NCBI GenBank assembly: GCA_964459465.1
Contig: CAYWLR010000007.1
Coordinates: 62,001 to 126,000, forward strand
Length of the DNA stretch: 64,000 nucleotides
Origin: CALAMC01 sp964459465
GTDB lineage: Bacteria; Zixibacteria; MSB-5A5; GN15; PGXB01
Reading direction: 5' to 3'
Shown here: positions 45,210 through 54,619 of the stretch, piece after piece
Position numbering within the stretch: position 1 is the stretch's first letter
Layout of the letters: every line of letters starts with the position of its first letter
Notes under the pieces: generated by a model
What the model saw: only the letters and a program-made list of their open reading frames with translations
Told to the model about the DNA's origin: nothing
The model's database searches: none
Position numbers and translations under genes: made by a program

Positions 45210-46721
45210 TTACAATCCGTACAGCTCGCTGTACTTCTCTTTCAGGTACTTCATCATATACACATGGCTCAAGGGTTTGCCGGTGACGACTTCGACCAGT
45301 TTTTCCGCCCGGTATTTCTTGCCATTGGCATGAATCTTTTCGTTGAGCCATTTTTTCAGCGGTAGGAAATTGCCCATTTCGAACTGCTTTTCGAGATCGG
45401 GCATCTCTTCTTTGGCCTTCGCGAAAAACTGCGCCGAGTAGAGATTGCCCAGCGTGTAGGTCGGGAAATAGCCGATCAACCCCCACGACCAGTGAATGTC
45501 CTGCAAACACCCCTGCGCGTCATCGGGCGGCGTGATGCCGAAGTACTTCTTGAAATTTTCGTTCCAGACGTGAGGGACGTCTTTGGGCTGCAAGTCACCC
45601 TTGAAAAAGGCGTGCTCGATTTCGAAGCGCAACAGAATATGCAGGTTATATGTCACCTCGTCGGCCTCAACCCGTATGAACGACGGCCGGACGTCGTTGA
45701 TGGCGAAATAGAAATCATCGAATGAGACATTGGCCAGCGCCGAGGGGAAAGTCTGCTGGGCGCGCGGGAAGAAATGCTTCCAAAATGGTTTGGAACGTCC
45801 GACCAGATTTTCCCACATGCGCGACTGCGATTCATGAATCCCCAGCGATACCGAATCGCCGCGCGGCGTGCCATAATGCTCCTTCGGAAGGCCCTGGTCA
45901 TAGATGCCATGCCCGGATTCATGTAGGGTGCCGAAGAAAGCCTGGCCGAAATGTTTGGGATTGTAGCGGGTCGTGATGCGGCAATCGCCGGGCCCGATCC
46001 CGGAGCAGAAGGGGTGGGTGGTTTCGTCGATTCGACCGGAAGACATATCGAACCCGATCGCGGCGGACGCCGCCGCACCGAATATTTTCTGGCGGTCAAC
46101 CGGGAAATCCTGCTCGATTATCTGCATGTTGGGCCGCTTTTTCGAATTGTTAATGGCCTCGACCAGATCGACCAGCTCCTTGCGGAACGATTCGAAGACT
46201 TTCCCCACGCTCTCGTATGTTGCGCCCGGCTCATAGCGTTCGAGATGAGCATCATAGGCCTCTTTCTCGTACCCGTAATACTCGGCCTGCTTTTTACGAA
46301 GGCCGATAATCTTTTCGAGGTAGGGATAAAACTCGGCAAAATCCGACTTCTGACGGGCCTCGGCCCAGACACCCTGCGAGATGGTGCAGGTATGCGTGAT
46401 TTCCTCGACCAGCTCCTTGGGAACTTTGACCTCGCGGTCATACTCGGTGCGCAGTCCGCGAATATTAACGGCGATATCCGAGTACTCGTCTTTGACCATG
46501 TCTGACGACTCGACCATGGCTATCAAATCACCGATTTCCCGCGACGTGAATTTTTCGTGAACCATGCCGGAAATAAGTGACAGCTGGTTGGCCCGGTGGC
46601 CGGCGCCGCCGCGGGGCATATAGGTGCGTTCATCCCAGCCCAAAACCGAGGCGCAGGACCCCAGCAGACTCATTTCCTTGATTTTTTTAATTAGTTCATT
46701 ATAGGCGTTTTGCGGACTCAT
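45210..46721 (-). CDS. carboxypeptidase M32 (thermostable carboxypeptidase 1 type)
   Basis: 503 residues, the normal size. Zinc site His267-Glu268-xx-His271 in GTLHESGHGIYDQGLP and, downstream, GIHESQSRMWENLVGRS, which supplies the third ligand. Other family motifs: LGWDERTYMP near the N-terminus, FCSGIGPGDCRITTRY, and IRVEADEVTYNLHILLRFE. A cytoplasmic enzyme that removes C-terminal residues from peptides. SD AAGGAAA lies upstream of ATG 46721. With pepF, DUF885 and the secreted proteases it suggests that peptides are a food source (inference). Confidence 0.95.
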   Translation of the reverse strand: MSPQNAYNELIKKIKEMSLLGSCASVLGWDERTYMPRGGAGHRANQLSLISGMVHEKFTSREIGDLIAMVESSDMVKDEYSDIAVNIRGLRTEYDREVKVPKELVEEITHTCTISQGVWAEARQKSDFAEFYPYLEKIIGLRKKQAEYYGYEKEAYDAHLERYEPGATYESVGKVFESFRKELVDLVEAINNSKKRPNMQIIEQDFPVDRQKIFGAAASAAIGFDMSSGRIDETTHPFCSGIGPGDCRITTRYNPKHFGQAFFGTLHESGHGIYDQGLPKEHYGTPRGDSVSLGIHESQSRMWENLVGRSKPFWKHFFPRAQQTFPSALANVSFDDFYFAINDVRPSFIRVEADEVTYNLHILLRFEIEHAFFKGDLQPKDVPHVWNENFKKYFGITPPDDAQGCLQDIHWSWGLIGYFPTYTLGNLYSAQFFAKAKEEMPDLEKQFEMGNFLPLKKWLNEKIHANGKKYRAEKLVEVVTGKPLSHVYMMKYLKEKYSELYGL

Positions 46722-46801
46722 GGGCGTTTCCTTTCGCGTGACGGATTTTCAATTAATCAGACGACAATATAGCACATTCGCGCCGAAATAGCAAAATCCG
46801 G

Positions 46802-46829
46802 CAAAAAAGGCCGGGAATTACCCCGGCCT
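46802..46829 (-). terminator. terminator of pruA
   Basis: Minus strand AGGCCGGG and CCCGGCCT arms (46829-46822 and 46815-46808), six-base loop, followed by TTTTTT. It lies 30 bases past the pruA stop. Confidence 0.9.
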
Positions 46830-46858
46830 CATTCGCCTTTATTTATACCCTTTTACGG

Positions 46859-48478
46859 CTATCCCATAAACGGGTATTTGTAATTTCTGGGCGGGACGAA
46901 ATTTTCTTTGATCGTCCGCGGCGACGTCCAGCGAATCATGTTTAACAGCGACCCGGCCTTGTCATTGGTGCCCGACGCCCGCGCGCCGCCGAACGGCTGC
47001 TGGCCGACCACCGCCCCGGTCGGTTTGTCGTTGATATAGAAATTCCCTGCCGCATGACGAAGAGCTCTGTCTGCCTGTTGCACCGCCCGACGGTCGATGG
47101 CGAACACGGCCCCGGTCAGGGCGTACGGTGACGTCTGGTTGCAAATTTCCAGCGTTTCGGTGAATTTGTCATCGTCGTACACATAGATGGTCATAACCGG
47201 ACCGAAAATCTCTTCTTCCATCAGACGGAAATGCGGATTAGTCGTGACAACCACGGTCGGTTCGATAAAATAACCCTTGCTGTCGTCATAATGACCGCCG
47301 GCGATAATTTCGGCGTCTGATGCCTTTTTGGCAAAATCGATATATTCGACAATGGTGTCATAGGCCGATTTGTCGATGACGGCGTTGACAAAATTACCGA
47401 AGTCCTCGACGTCGCCCATCTTTATTTCCTTTAAATCGGCCAGAATGCCTTCTTTGATCTTCGGCCAGAGCGATTTGGGGATGTACGAGCGCGAAGCGGC
47501 CGAGCATTTTTGCCCCTGGTATTCGAACGCCCCGCGCACGATGGCCGTGACCACTTCACTCACGTTGGCCGAATTGTGCACGAAAACGAAATCCTTGCCG
47601 CCGGTCTCGCCGACAATGCGCGGGTATGACTTGTAGGTCGCGATATTTTCGCCGACCACGCGCCACATCGTCTGGAACACGCCGGTACTGCCGGTAAAAT
47701 GTATCCCGGCCAGGTTTTTATTTTTGAGGACGTATTCGCCGACATCGGCGCCGCGGGCGGTCACCATGTTGATGACACCGTCGGGCAATCCGGCTTCCTT
47801 GAATATTTTCATGATGAAATGCGCCGTGTAGGTCACCGATGACGCCGGTTTCCAGACGCAGGTGTTGCCCATGATGGCCGGCGCGGAGGGGAGGTTGCCG
47901 GCAATCGAGACGAAATTGAACGGCGTCACGGCGAAGATGAATCCCTCCAGCGGACGATAATCAAGGCGATCCCATATAGTCGCCGCGCTTTCCGGCTGCA
48001 TGCCGAAAATTTGTTCGGCAAAGTGAATGTTATACCTGAAAAAATCGGCCAGTTCGCAGACGGCGTCGATTTCGGCCTGAAAGACGTTTTTGCTGTGGCC
48101 CAGCATAGTCGCGGCGTTCATGATATAACGGTATGGCCCGGCCAGAAGGTCGGCGGCCTTCAGAAATATGGCGGCGCGCTCATGCCAGGGGTATTCCTCC
48201 CACATCTTTTTGGCCTTCATGGCGGCGTCGATGGCGGCATTGATCTCGTCCTTGCCGCCCTGATACGACTGCCCCAGGACTAGATTGTGATTGTGGGGGG
48301 CCGTGATTTTTATCGGTTGACCGGCGCGAACTTCTTTGCCGCCGATAATCATCGGCACGTCTATTTTCTGACTTTTGAGGTCGGCCAGAGCTTTTTTCAA
48401 TTGCCCGGATTCCTTCGATCCCGGCGCATACGAATAAACGGGTTCATTGGCCGGTATTGGCACTTTATATATACCCAT
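46859..48478 (-). CDS. pruA: L-glutamate gamma-semialdehyde (pyrroline-5-carboxylate) dehydrogenase
   Basis: 539 residues, matching the single-domain P5C dehydrogenase group of about 540 residues. Aldehyde dehydrogenase catalytic residues: Cys325 in GQKCSAASRSYIP and Glu near 291 in GETGGKDFVFVH. FTGSTGVFQTMWR and EIFGPVMTIYVYDD are also typical. It oxidises glutamate semialdehyde to glutamate with NAD+, the second step of proline degradation; no proline dehydrogenase is in the window. SD CAGGAGA precedes ATG 48478. The ferritin-like gene is 42 bases upstream on the same strand and may share the transcript. Confidence 0.93.
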   Translation of the reverse strand: MGIYKVPIPANEPVYSYAPGSKESGQLKKALADLKSQKIDVPMIIGGKEVRAGQPIKITAPHNHNLVLGQSYQGGKDEINAAIDAAMKAKKMWEEYPWHERAAIFLKAADLLAGPYRYIMNAATMLGHSKNVFQAEIDAVCELADFFRYNIHFAEQIFGMQPESAATIWDRLDYRPLEGFIFAVTPFNFVSIAGNLPSAPAIMGNTCVWKPASSVTYTAHFIMKIFKEAGLPDGVINMVTARGADVGEYVLKNKNLAGIHFTGSTGVFQTMWRVVGENIATYKSYPRIVGETGGKDFVFVHNSANVSEVVTAIVRGAFEYQGQKCSAASRSYIPKSLWPKIKEGILADLKEIKMGDVEDFGNFVNAVIDKSAYDTIVEYIDFAKKASDAEIIAGGHYDDSKGYFIEPTVVVTTNPHFRLMEEEIFGPVMTIYVYDDDKFTETLEICNQTSPYALTGAVFAIDRRAVQQADRALRHAAGNFYINDKPTGAVVGQQPFGGARASGTNDKAGSLLNMIRWTSPRTIKENFVPPRNYKYPFMG

Positions 48479-48520
48479 AGTAATCTCCTGAAGTTTGGTC
48501 CGTTGATACAGTTGAACGGT

Positions 48521-49018
48521 TTAATAATTGTCCAGATTATTCCATTCGGCGTCTTCCAGCCACTGCTTGGGCCTTTCCAGGAAATGAACGATGTTTTCAA
48601 TCAACGCCCAATGCTTGTGTTCTTCGTCGGCAATGAGGTTGAGTGTTTTTCGTATTTCCGGAGTAGTTTCGGTTCCGGCCTTATCGCGATAGAAGTCTTC
48701 GGATTTCTTTTCGATATTCTGGGCCTCTTTCCATGCTTTGACCACTTCGCCCGAGAATATGGGCGGTTTTTTCGAGGCGGCCAGTTTTTGGAAGACGTTT
48801 TTGGCGCCCTTCATTACCTGGGTCTGGTCTTTCATCAATTTGGCCCCGGACAGATCGCCGTCCCGGAATTTCCTGAATATTTTATAATGCTTTACTTCAT
48901 CTTCGGCCAAATCGGTCAATATGTTTTTAATCACGCCGTTTTCGGCATTGGCGGCCATTTTGCGGTAATAGGCTTCGCCGTCCTTTTCCATCTGCATGGC
49001 AAATTCAAAGACGTTCAT
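48521..49018 (-). CDS. rubrerythrin-like ferritin-family protein
   Basis: 165 residues forming a four-helix ferritin-like domain with paired carboxylate/His motifs: EKDGEAYYRKMA, LAEDEVKHYKIF, IEKKSEDFYRDKA and IADEEHKHWALIE, enough for a di-iron site. There is no rubredoxin-like CxxC tail, so the usual electron-transfer partner domain of rubrerythrin is missing. Likely to act in peroxide defence or iron handling in the cytoplasm. SD AAAAGGAGT precedes ATG 49018. Divergent from pepF. Confidence 0.85.
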   Translation of the reverse strand: MNVFEFAMQMEKDGEAYYRKMAANAENGVIKNILTDLAEDEVKHYKIFRKFRDGDLSGAKLMKDQTQVMKGAKNVFQKLAASKKPPIFSGEVVKAWKEAQNIEKKSEDFYRDKAGTETTPEIRKTLNLIADEEHKHWALIENIVHFLERPKQWLEDAEWNNLDNY

Positions 49019-49254
49019 TTTGGACTCCTTTTATCTTCTTTCGATTGTTTCTTTTCTTTATAACCAAACAATTTAACAATTGCTCCAAATTTCGCAAGAC
49101 CCGAATTTCTTTTTCCCGGGACCAATTTTTATTGAAGTACTTGGCAAATCGAAACGTTATGCGTATAATTGGCCATTGTCGGGGTCAATTGTTGTCGGCA
49201 AGACGACAACTCAAATTTGGACGCGGAATAGTTTCAAAATAAAGGAGTCAGATA

Positions 49255-51084
49255 ATGGATTCTCGAAGTATTCAGGAGACCGGGACAAAAAACGCCGGCC
49301 TGCGCTGGGATTTGGAATCGATTTTCCCGGGTGAAAGTAAATCCAAAGAATATGCCGAATTTCGGGCCAAGCTGAAAAAAGACCTGACGGCGGTGCGCAA
49401 AGCCATCGCCAAACTCCCGCCGAGATTGAATAATAAAAACGTGCCCGACTGGATTAAAAATATTTTAAAGGTGGAAGATATCCAGAACCGCCTGCAACAT
49501 GCCTTTTCTTATGCCCAGTGCCTGATCAGCCAGGATGTCAACGATGAGGCCGCGATCGCCATTTATGGCGAAATGGATGTTATCCATTCCGACTATAAAG
49601 CACTGATGGTGGCGCTTGAAGCCTTCGCGATGAATCAAAGTGATGACTGGTGGAAAAAGCTGGTCAATAATCCGGCCCTCGATAAACGGGCCTTTGGCCT
49701 GACCGAGATGAGGCAGATCGCCCGCATGAAAATGAAACCAGAATTCGAGGAACTCACCGCCGAACTGGCGGTCAACGGCTATCACGCCTGGAACCGTCTT
49801 TATGACAAAATCTATGGCGATCTGCGGGTGAAATTCACCGAAGAGGACGGGCGGGTTTCGGAATTATCGCTGGGGCAACTGTCCAAAAAAATGTCCAGTT
49901 CCAACCGGGCGGTGCGCCGGCAGGCCCATGAGAAACTGGAAGGGGCCTGGGAAACGGTGGCCAATCAAAGCGCCCTGGCCTTAAACTATCAGGCGGGGTT
50001 CCGCTTGAGCGTCTATAAACGCCGCGGCTGGAAATCGCCGCTGATTGAACCTCTGCAACAGGCCCGGCTGTCCGAGAAAACGCTTATGGCCATGTGGTCG
50101 GCGGTGGAGAAGGCCATTCCACGCCTGAAAAAATATATCAACGCCAAGAAAAAGCTCCTGGCTATCGACCAGTTCAAATGGTATGACCAGTTCGCTCCGA
50201 CCGGGACGCTCGACAAGAAAATCACATTCGCCGAAGCCGGCGATTTTATTTACGATTTGATATCCGGGTTCTCGAAGCCGCAGGCCGATTTTTCGCGCAT
50301 GGCGCTTGAAAACCGCTGGGTCGAAGCCGAAGACCGTCCCGGAAAAGGCGGCGGCGGCTATTGCACTACCTTGAGCGTTGCCAAACAAAGCCGCATCTTC
50401 ATGACCTATTCCGATACTTTTAACGACATGGCGACGCTGGCCCATGAGCTGGGCCACGCCTATCACCACCATGTCTTGAGAGATATCCCGCCGTTCGGCC
50501 GCGAGTACCCGCTGACACTGGCCGAGTGTGCTTCGACCTTTAATGAGCTTCTCGTTTTCGACGGTGCCGTCGGAAGAACCCAAAACAGCGAGGAAAAACT
50601 GCTTTTGCTCGACCAGGGTTTGCAGCGGACATTTGCTTTGTTTCCGAATATCTATGCCCGCTTCATTTTCGACAGCGAATTTTATAAGGAACGCGCCGAG
50701 GGTCTGGTCAGCCGGAGCCGTCTCGATGAAATCATGCTGAATGCCCAGAAAAAAGCTTATGGCGATATTCTCGAGGGTGACGATGCCTGGCATCCGCTTT
50801 TCTGGGCCTCGAAACTACACTTCTTTTTGACCAACCAGCCGTTCTATAATTTTCCGTACACTTTCGGCTTTCTCTTCGCCTGCGGCGTTTACAGCCGAGC
50901 CAAAGCCGAAGGAGCGAAATTCTCGCCCAAGTATATCGCGCTTCTGGCCGACAGCGGGCAGATGAACTGCGAAAAACTGGCCAGAAAACATCTCGGCGTC
51001 GATTTGACCAAAGAAGATTTCTGGAAAGAATCGGTCAATATGGCCCTGGCCGACGTCGATGAATTTGTGAAATTGGTGGGATGA
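49255..51084 (+). CDS. pepF: M3 family oligoendopeptidase (PepF-type)
   Basis: 609 residues, normal for PepF/M3B. The HExGH site is His397-Glu398-xx-His401 in TLAHELGHAYHHHVL and the third ligand Glu424 in LAECASTFNELL. GYCTTLSVAKQSRIFMTY and QPFYNFPYTFGFLFACGVY are family strings lining the active-site cleft. It is cytoplasmic, lacks a signal peptide and cleaves short peptides. SD AAAGGAG precedes ATG 49255. It is followed by a REP-like palindrome and then a terminator shared with the convergent polyferredoxin gene. Confidence 0.93.
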   Translation: MDSRSIQETGTKNAGLRWDLESIFPGESKSKEYAEFRAKLKKDLTAVRKAIAKLPPRLNNKNVPDWIKNILKVEDIQNRLQHAFSYAQCLISQDVNDEAAIAIYGEMDVIHSDYKALMVALEAFAMNQSDDWWKKLVNNPALDKRAFGLTEMRQIARMKMKPEFEELTAELAVNGYHAWNRLYDKIYGDLRVKFTEEDGRVSELSLGQLSKKMSSSNRAVRRQAHEKLEGAWETVANQSALALNYQAGFRLSVYKRRGWKSPLIEPLQQARLSEKTLMAMWSAVEKAIPRLKKYINAKKKLLAIDQFKWYDQFAPTGTLDKKITFAEAGDFIYDLISGFSKPQADFSRMALENRWVEAEDRPGKGGGGYCTTLSVAKQSRIFMTYSDTFNDMATLAHELGHAYHHHVLRDIPPFGREYPLTLAECASTFNELLVFDGAVGRTQNSEEKLLLLDQGLQRTFALFPNIYARFIFDSEFYKERAEGLVSRSRLDEIMLNAQKKAYGDILEGDDAWHPLFWASKLHFFLTNQPFYNFPYTFGFLFACGVYSRAKAEGAKFSPKYIALLADSGQMNCEKLARKHLGVDLTKEDFWKESVNMALADVDEFVKLVG

Positions 51085-51099
51085 GTGCTCAAATGTTCG

Positions 51100-51140
51100 G
51101 TCAGGTGCTGATCCCGATGAAATCGGGATTGTCACCTGAC
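51100..51140. repeat. REP-like two-tier palindrome (second copy)
   Basis: Outer arms GTCAGGTG (51100-51107) and CACCTGAC (51133-51140), inner arms ATCCCGAT and ATCGGGAT with a GAA triloop (51119-51121). Same plan as 16941-16983, with changed bases kept in pairing. Confidence 0.65.
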
Positions 51141-51148
51141 GGATTCTT

Positions 51149-51176
51149 AAAACGGGCCTGCGGGCCCGTTTTTTAT
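51149..51176. terminator. terminator between pepF and the redox operon
   Basis: Perfect 10-bp stem AAAACGGGCC (51149-51158) and GGCCCGTTTT (51163-51172), loop TGCG. T runs on both strands and convergent genes make it bidirectional; it slightly overlaps the stop of the minus-strand gene. Confidence 0.85.
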
Positions 51177-52480
51177 ATCCTTGCCAGGCCCAGACAGGCG
51201 GCGTGAAGCGAGACGACCATGACGATGAAGACCGTCCGCGCCGCTTTGGCCTTATAATTCCAAAAACGATATTCCAGCGAGCTGTGCTCGCAACTGCCGA
51301 TACAATCCCCGCATAGAGTACAGTTTATCGCCGGTTTACGGCTTATTATATCAGTTATATTTAAGGCATTGTATTTGCACGACAGGCGGCATATTCCGCA
51401 GTCGGTGCAGGAATCGTTGATGCGCACCCGAAACGGCGATATTTTACCCAGCCAGTTGGCCACCAGTCCGATCGGGCAATACACCACGCAATGCACCATG
51501 ACCCCTATTTTGCGCGACCAGAGAAGCATTACCAGCACTCCGACCAACCCGAAGGTCAAACCGAGTATCGTGGCCAATAGCGACGGCACCCCGGCCAGGC
51601 GCAAAATTATGGCCGCCGCGATAATAAAGGCCAGTATGCCCCACCTGACACGGGCCGTCCAGGGCGGAAGTTTCTGCGGTTTTCGTTTGACATCCGAGGC
51701 GGCACTGTCCCACGAGCCGATATAGCAGAGATGACTGCACCAGGCCGGGCCGACCAGAACCACGGTCGAGAAGAATAATATCGGCATGAAAAAATTATGT
51801 CCGCGGTAAATCGGTCCGGCGGCAATCATGGCCGGGACGGGAAGGTGCAGGTTTCCGGTCATTAAAAATCGTTCCACGCCCAGAAGACCGATAATTAACT
51901 GCGCGAAAAAGACGACCGAAAATAACAGCCAGATACGCCGCCGCCAGGGGGCGGTCTGCGTTTTATCCAGCATTTTTTCGACGACAAAAGCGGCATAAAT
52001 CGATAACGCCAGAATTTCGACCCAACCCATTGTCGGCCAGAAGCGTTCAATCAAAAGCAGCGTAAGGGGGACCTTGAGATGCACAATCGTCAAAAGCAGA
52101 CCGGTGATGATAAAACCGACCGCCGAGGCCGTCGCCGCTTCCGGAAATTGATTGTAGCGGTTTTTGAGTCTTTTCGTGAGAAATAGAAGCGCCGACCCGG
52201 CCGTGATGGCGGTCACAGCCCCCAGGATGACCGCCATACGTACCCAATCCTGACCCGTACGTGCGCGTAAAGCCGCTATTTGTGCAACTGTATCAAGCCA
52301 GATTAAAGCCCCGGTTGCCAAAACAAGGGGTATGACTATTCCCACCCAGCGCCGGCGAGAAAGCATTAAAAGCGGCACCAGAGCGAAAACCAGCATCAGG
52401 CCATGATTTCCGCCCCGCATGAAATGCGCGCCCAAAATAAGGCAGGACAAAATTACCGGAATATGCGCCAGTATGGTCAC
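51173..52480 (-). CDS. NapH/MauN-like membrane polyferredoxin
   Basis: 435 residues from GTG 52480. About nine membrane helices. Two cytoplasmic Cys motifs before the 4Fe-4S sites (CSHLCYIGSWDSA and CVVYCPIGLVANWLG) are as in NapH/CcoG/NosR-type proteins. The C-terminal ferredoxin pair is CTDCGICRLSC and CTLCGDCIGSC, both complete, with a final membrane segment. It would pass electrons across or along the inner membrane. Last gene of the operon beginning at 55393; nine bases behind the cupin gene. It probably works with the soluble ferredoxin of the same operon (inference). Confidence 0.82.
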   Translation of the reverse strand: MTILAHIPVILSCLILGAHFMRGGNHGLMLVFALVPLLMLSRRRWVGIVIPLVLATGALIWLDTVAQIAALRARTGQDWVRMAVILGAVTAITAGSALLFLTKRLKNRYNQFPEAATASAVGFIITGLLLTIVHLKVPLTLLLIERFWPTMGWVEILALSIYAAFVVEKMLDKTQTAPWRRRIWLLFSVVFFAQLIIGLLGVERFLMTGNLHLPVPAMIAAGPIYRGHNFFMPILFFSTVVLVGPAWCSHLCYIGSWDSAASDVKRKPQKLPPWTARVRWGILAFIIAAAIILRLAGVPSLLATILGLTFGLVGVLVMLLWSRKIGVMVHCVVYCPIGLVANWLGKISPFRVRINDSCTDCGICRLSCKYNALNITDIISRKPAINCTLCGDCIGSCEHSSLEYRFWNYKAKAARTVFIVMVVSLHAACLGLARI

Positions 52481-52489
52481 GGCCCGCTT

Positions 52490-52837
52490 TTATCCGCGCA
52501 ACATGGTCAACAGCATTTTGAATCTCTCGTTGGCTTTGACGCCGTGCGGGATATTGGCGGGCATAAGCACCATCTCGCCTTTTTCGGCGTGCACCGACTG
52601 GCCGCCGATAATCAGCTCGGCGGTGCCGTCGAGGACCTGCACGACGGCATCGAAAGGCGCCGAATGCTCACTCAAATTCTGCCCGGCGTCAAATGAGAAG
52701 AGGGTAATGGTTCCGGCGTTGTTTTTAATCAGCGTTCTGGATACCACCGCTCCCTCGGAGTAATCCACCATATCGATTGGTGAGTACTTCCGGGCGCCTT
52801 CAAGCTGGCCCGGTGATTTTGTTTGGTTATTCGTCAT
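52490..52837 (-). CDS. cupin-domain protein
   Basis: 115 residues, a single small cupin. The two metal-binding motifs are partly recognisable: SEHSAPFDAVVQVLDGTAEL and MPANIPHGVKA, supplying His, Asp or Glu and His ligands. AAGGAA, which overlaps the end of the preceding gene, serves as SD for ATG 52837. Small cupins of this kind sit beside DUF438 and hemerythrin-type genes in many anaerobes. Catalytic role unknown. Confidence 0.8.
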   Translation of the reverse strand: MTNNQTKSPGQLEGARKYSPIDMVDYSEGAVVSRTLIKNNAGTITLFSFDAGQNLSEHSAPFDAVVQVLDGTAELIIGGQSVHAEKGEMVLMPANIPHGVKANERFKMLLTMLRG

Positions 52838-52841
52838 GTTA

Positions 52842-53375
52842 TTATTCCTTCGTGAAATATGTCTGAAACAGGTCCGGGCCCTCGTGCATCATCCAGCTTT
52901 TAAAACCCTTTTTGGCGGCCATTTCGATAATCGGACTCGGAATGAAGGGTGTCGTTAATTTATATATTTGGCCTGACTCAAGTTTATTTAGCCCGGCGAA
53001 AACATGCCCCAACGGTTGCTCACCGGCATCGATCATGGGACGAGCGTCAAAAGCGTCGGTGACGCCGTTTATATTCATCCACTCCGGACGAGGCGCCGAA
53101 GTTATACTGCCGTCGTTACCGATATCGATACTTCCCTGCCCGACCGCATGTCGTAAATCGTTGACCAGTTTGCCGACGGGAATATTGCCGACTTTGGCCA
53201 CCTGTCTTAACGTCGCAACCTTGCCGACCGTGCGGCGCAGGACCGGGTTTTTGAGCTTGGCGAACGATGGTGACATCGACATCAGCATATCTTCCAGTTG
53301 CGGATACGCGTCCAGAAGCGGCCCGACTTTGGTTTCGGGAGTTATGTCCACTTTATTGGTCATATCAGGCACCAT
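52842..53375 (-). CDS. DUF1858 + DUF2249 domain protein
   Basis: 177 residues. I use ATG 53375 because it overlaps the stop of the preceding gene (TGATG), implying coupled translation; TTG 53378, GTG 53372 and ATG 53363 are alternatives. The N-terminal 75 residues resemble DUF1858 (ITPETKVGPLLDAYPQLEDML... TLRQVAKVGNIPV), a domain often fused to hemerythrin/DUF438. Residues 105-177 match DUF2249 (FDARPMIDAGEQPLGHVFA and IPSPIIEMAAKKGF). No enzyme activity is known for either; both travel with NO- and redox-stress genes. Confidence 0.8.
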   Translation of the reverse strand: MVPDMTNKVDITPETKVGPLLDAYPQLEDMLMSMSPSFAKLKNPVLRRTVGKVATLRQVAKVGNIPVGKLVNDLRHAVGQGSIDIGNDGSITSAPRPEWMNINGVTDAFDARPMIDAGEQPLGHVFAGLNKLESGQIYKLTTPFIPSPIIEMAAKKGFKSWMMHEGPDLFQTYFTKE

Positions 53376-54604
53376 CAATTGACATAATTCAAAAGCCTTT
53401 GCTCGCCGGCCAGAGCTCTTTTTTCGGTCAGGTCCTGGCTGACTTCGAGCGTCCCCAGATATTCGCCGTTATCGCCGCGCATAGCGAAATACTCGATACT
53501 GATAAAGCGGCCTTTCATCTCGATCCAGAAAGCGGCGTGATTCTGTTTGCCGGAATGGAAATCATCGAGGATGTGCTGGACGATATGCACGCTTGACGGC
53601 GGGTGACACAACTGAACTTTGCGGCCCAGAATGGCCCGGTTGCGGGCGAAAATTCTTTCGCGACCCTGCGTGAAAAAACGCACCGTGTCGTCCTTATCGA
53701 CAAAGGTCAGGTCGAACGGGATAGTGTTGAGTATGGCGGTAAGTTCGGAGATATTGAAACTTCCGCTGGGAAGTTGAATCTTGCCGGCGGCCGTGCCGCT
53801 TTCTTCGACTCTGACTCCCTCCGGCTGCCATTTATCGGTCGGGTCATACAGGCAAAAGCCGATTTCGACACTCTGCCTGTAAATATGGTACCATTCTTCT
53901 TCGTCGAGCGTATCCAGGCACATCGGGAATAAAATATTTTCTTCTTTATAGATCATCTCTTCGACCGAATCCACCGCCGGGGCCAATGACAACTCGATCA
54001 GGCCGGAAAGTTCGTCCGGTGCAATGTCTTTGGCCTGCCCGAGCGCTTCCACCGCCGCTTTCAATAAAGCGCGCGTTTCATCATGCTTGCCCCACATGAC
54101 TGTCGGCGGCCCGGTGATACCGTGCTTCTCGAGGTAGGGGAAGAGCAGATTCTCCTTGCGCTGATAGTGCTTCTCGACGTCACACAGAGAATGAATGTGC
54201 GAGCGGATATTATTGACCGTGTCCCTAAGGTCATCATCGGATATGATCGGCTTGATGCTTTCGAATAATTTGCGAAGCGTGCTTATTTGCCATTCGAGGG
54301 CGTGATTTTCTTTCTTGAACGTATCGACCGGGTGACCGGGCGGGACGACTTTGACGCCGGTCTGGTCGAGACTGCCTTTGAGAACCGCGCTGTGTATATC
54401 ACACAGTTCCAGAATCTCTTCCTGCGGCAAACCCTCGGCGATCAACTCCTGCTCGACTTCGACCACGTCGCCATAAGGGATTTTGCCGAGCAAATGCATC
54501 AACTGGTTTTTGACCGCATTGGGAGCGGCGCCATCGTGCAACTGCAGTATCATGTGCTTCAAGAGCTCTTTGCGCTTCCGGGCGTTATTGATTAATTCAC
54601 TCAT
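53375..54604 (-). CDS. DUF438 domain protein with hemerythrin-like and PAS domains
   Basis: 409 residues. N-terminal DUF438 (MSELINNARKRKELLKHMI... YGDVVEVEQELIAEGLPQEEI), then a hemerythrin HHE-type four-helix domain (about 105-240) with possible ligands in IRSHIHSLCDVEKHYQRKENLLFP and MIYKEENILFPM, then a PAS domain (290-400; IPFDLTFVDKDDTVRFFT and SIEYFAMRGDNGEYLGTLEVSQDLT). A di-iron centre that senses or binds O2 or NO together with a PAS ligand pocket is the likely content. SD ACAGGTG precedes ATG 54604. Second gene of the operon, 15 bases behind the ferredoxin. Confidence 0.85.
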   Translation of the reverse strand: MSELINNARKRKELLKHMILQLHDGAAPNAVKNQLMHLLGKIPYGDVVEVEQELIAEGLPQEEILELCDIHSAVLKGSLDQTGVKVVPPGHPVDTFKKENHALEWQISTLRKLFESIKPIISDDDLRDTVNNIRSHIHSLCDVEKHYQRKENLLFPYLEKHGITGPPTVMWGKHDETRALLKAAVEALGQAKDIAPDELSGLIELSLAPAVDSVEEMIYKEENILFPMCLDTLDEEEWYHIYRQSVEIGFCLYDPTDKWQPEGVRVEESGTAAGKIQLPSGSFNISELTAILNTIPFDLTFVDKDDTVRFFTQGRERIFARNRAILGRKVQLCHPPSSVHIVQHILDDFHSGKQNHAAFWIEMKGRFISIEYFAMRGDNGEYLGTLEVSQDLTEKRALAGEQRLLNYVN

Positions 54605-54619
54605 AGTGACACCTGTCCA

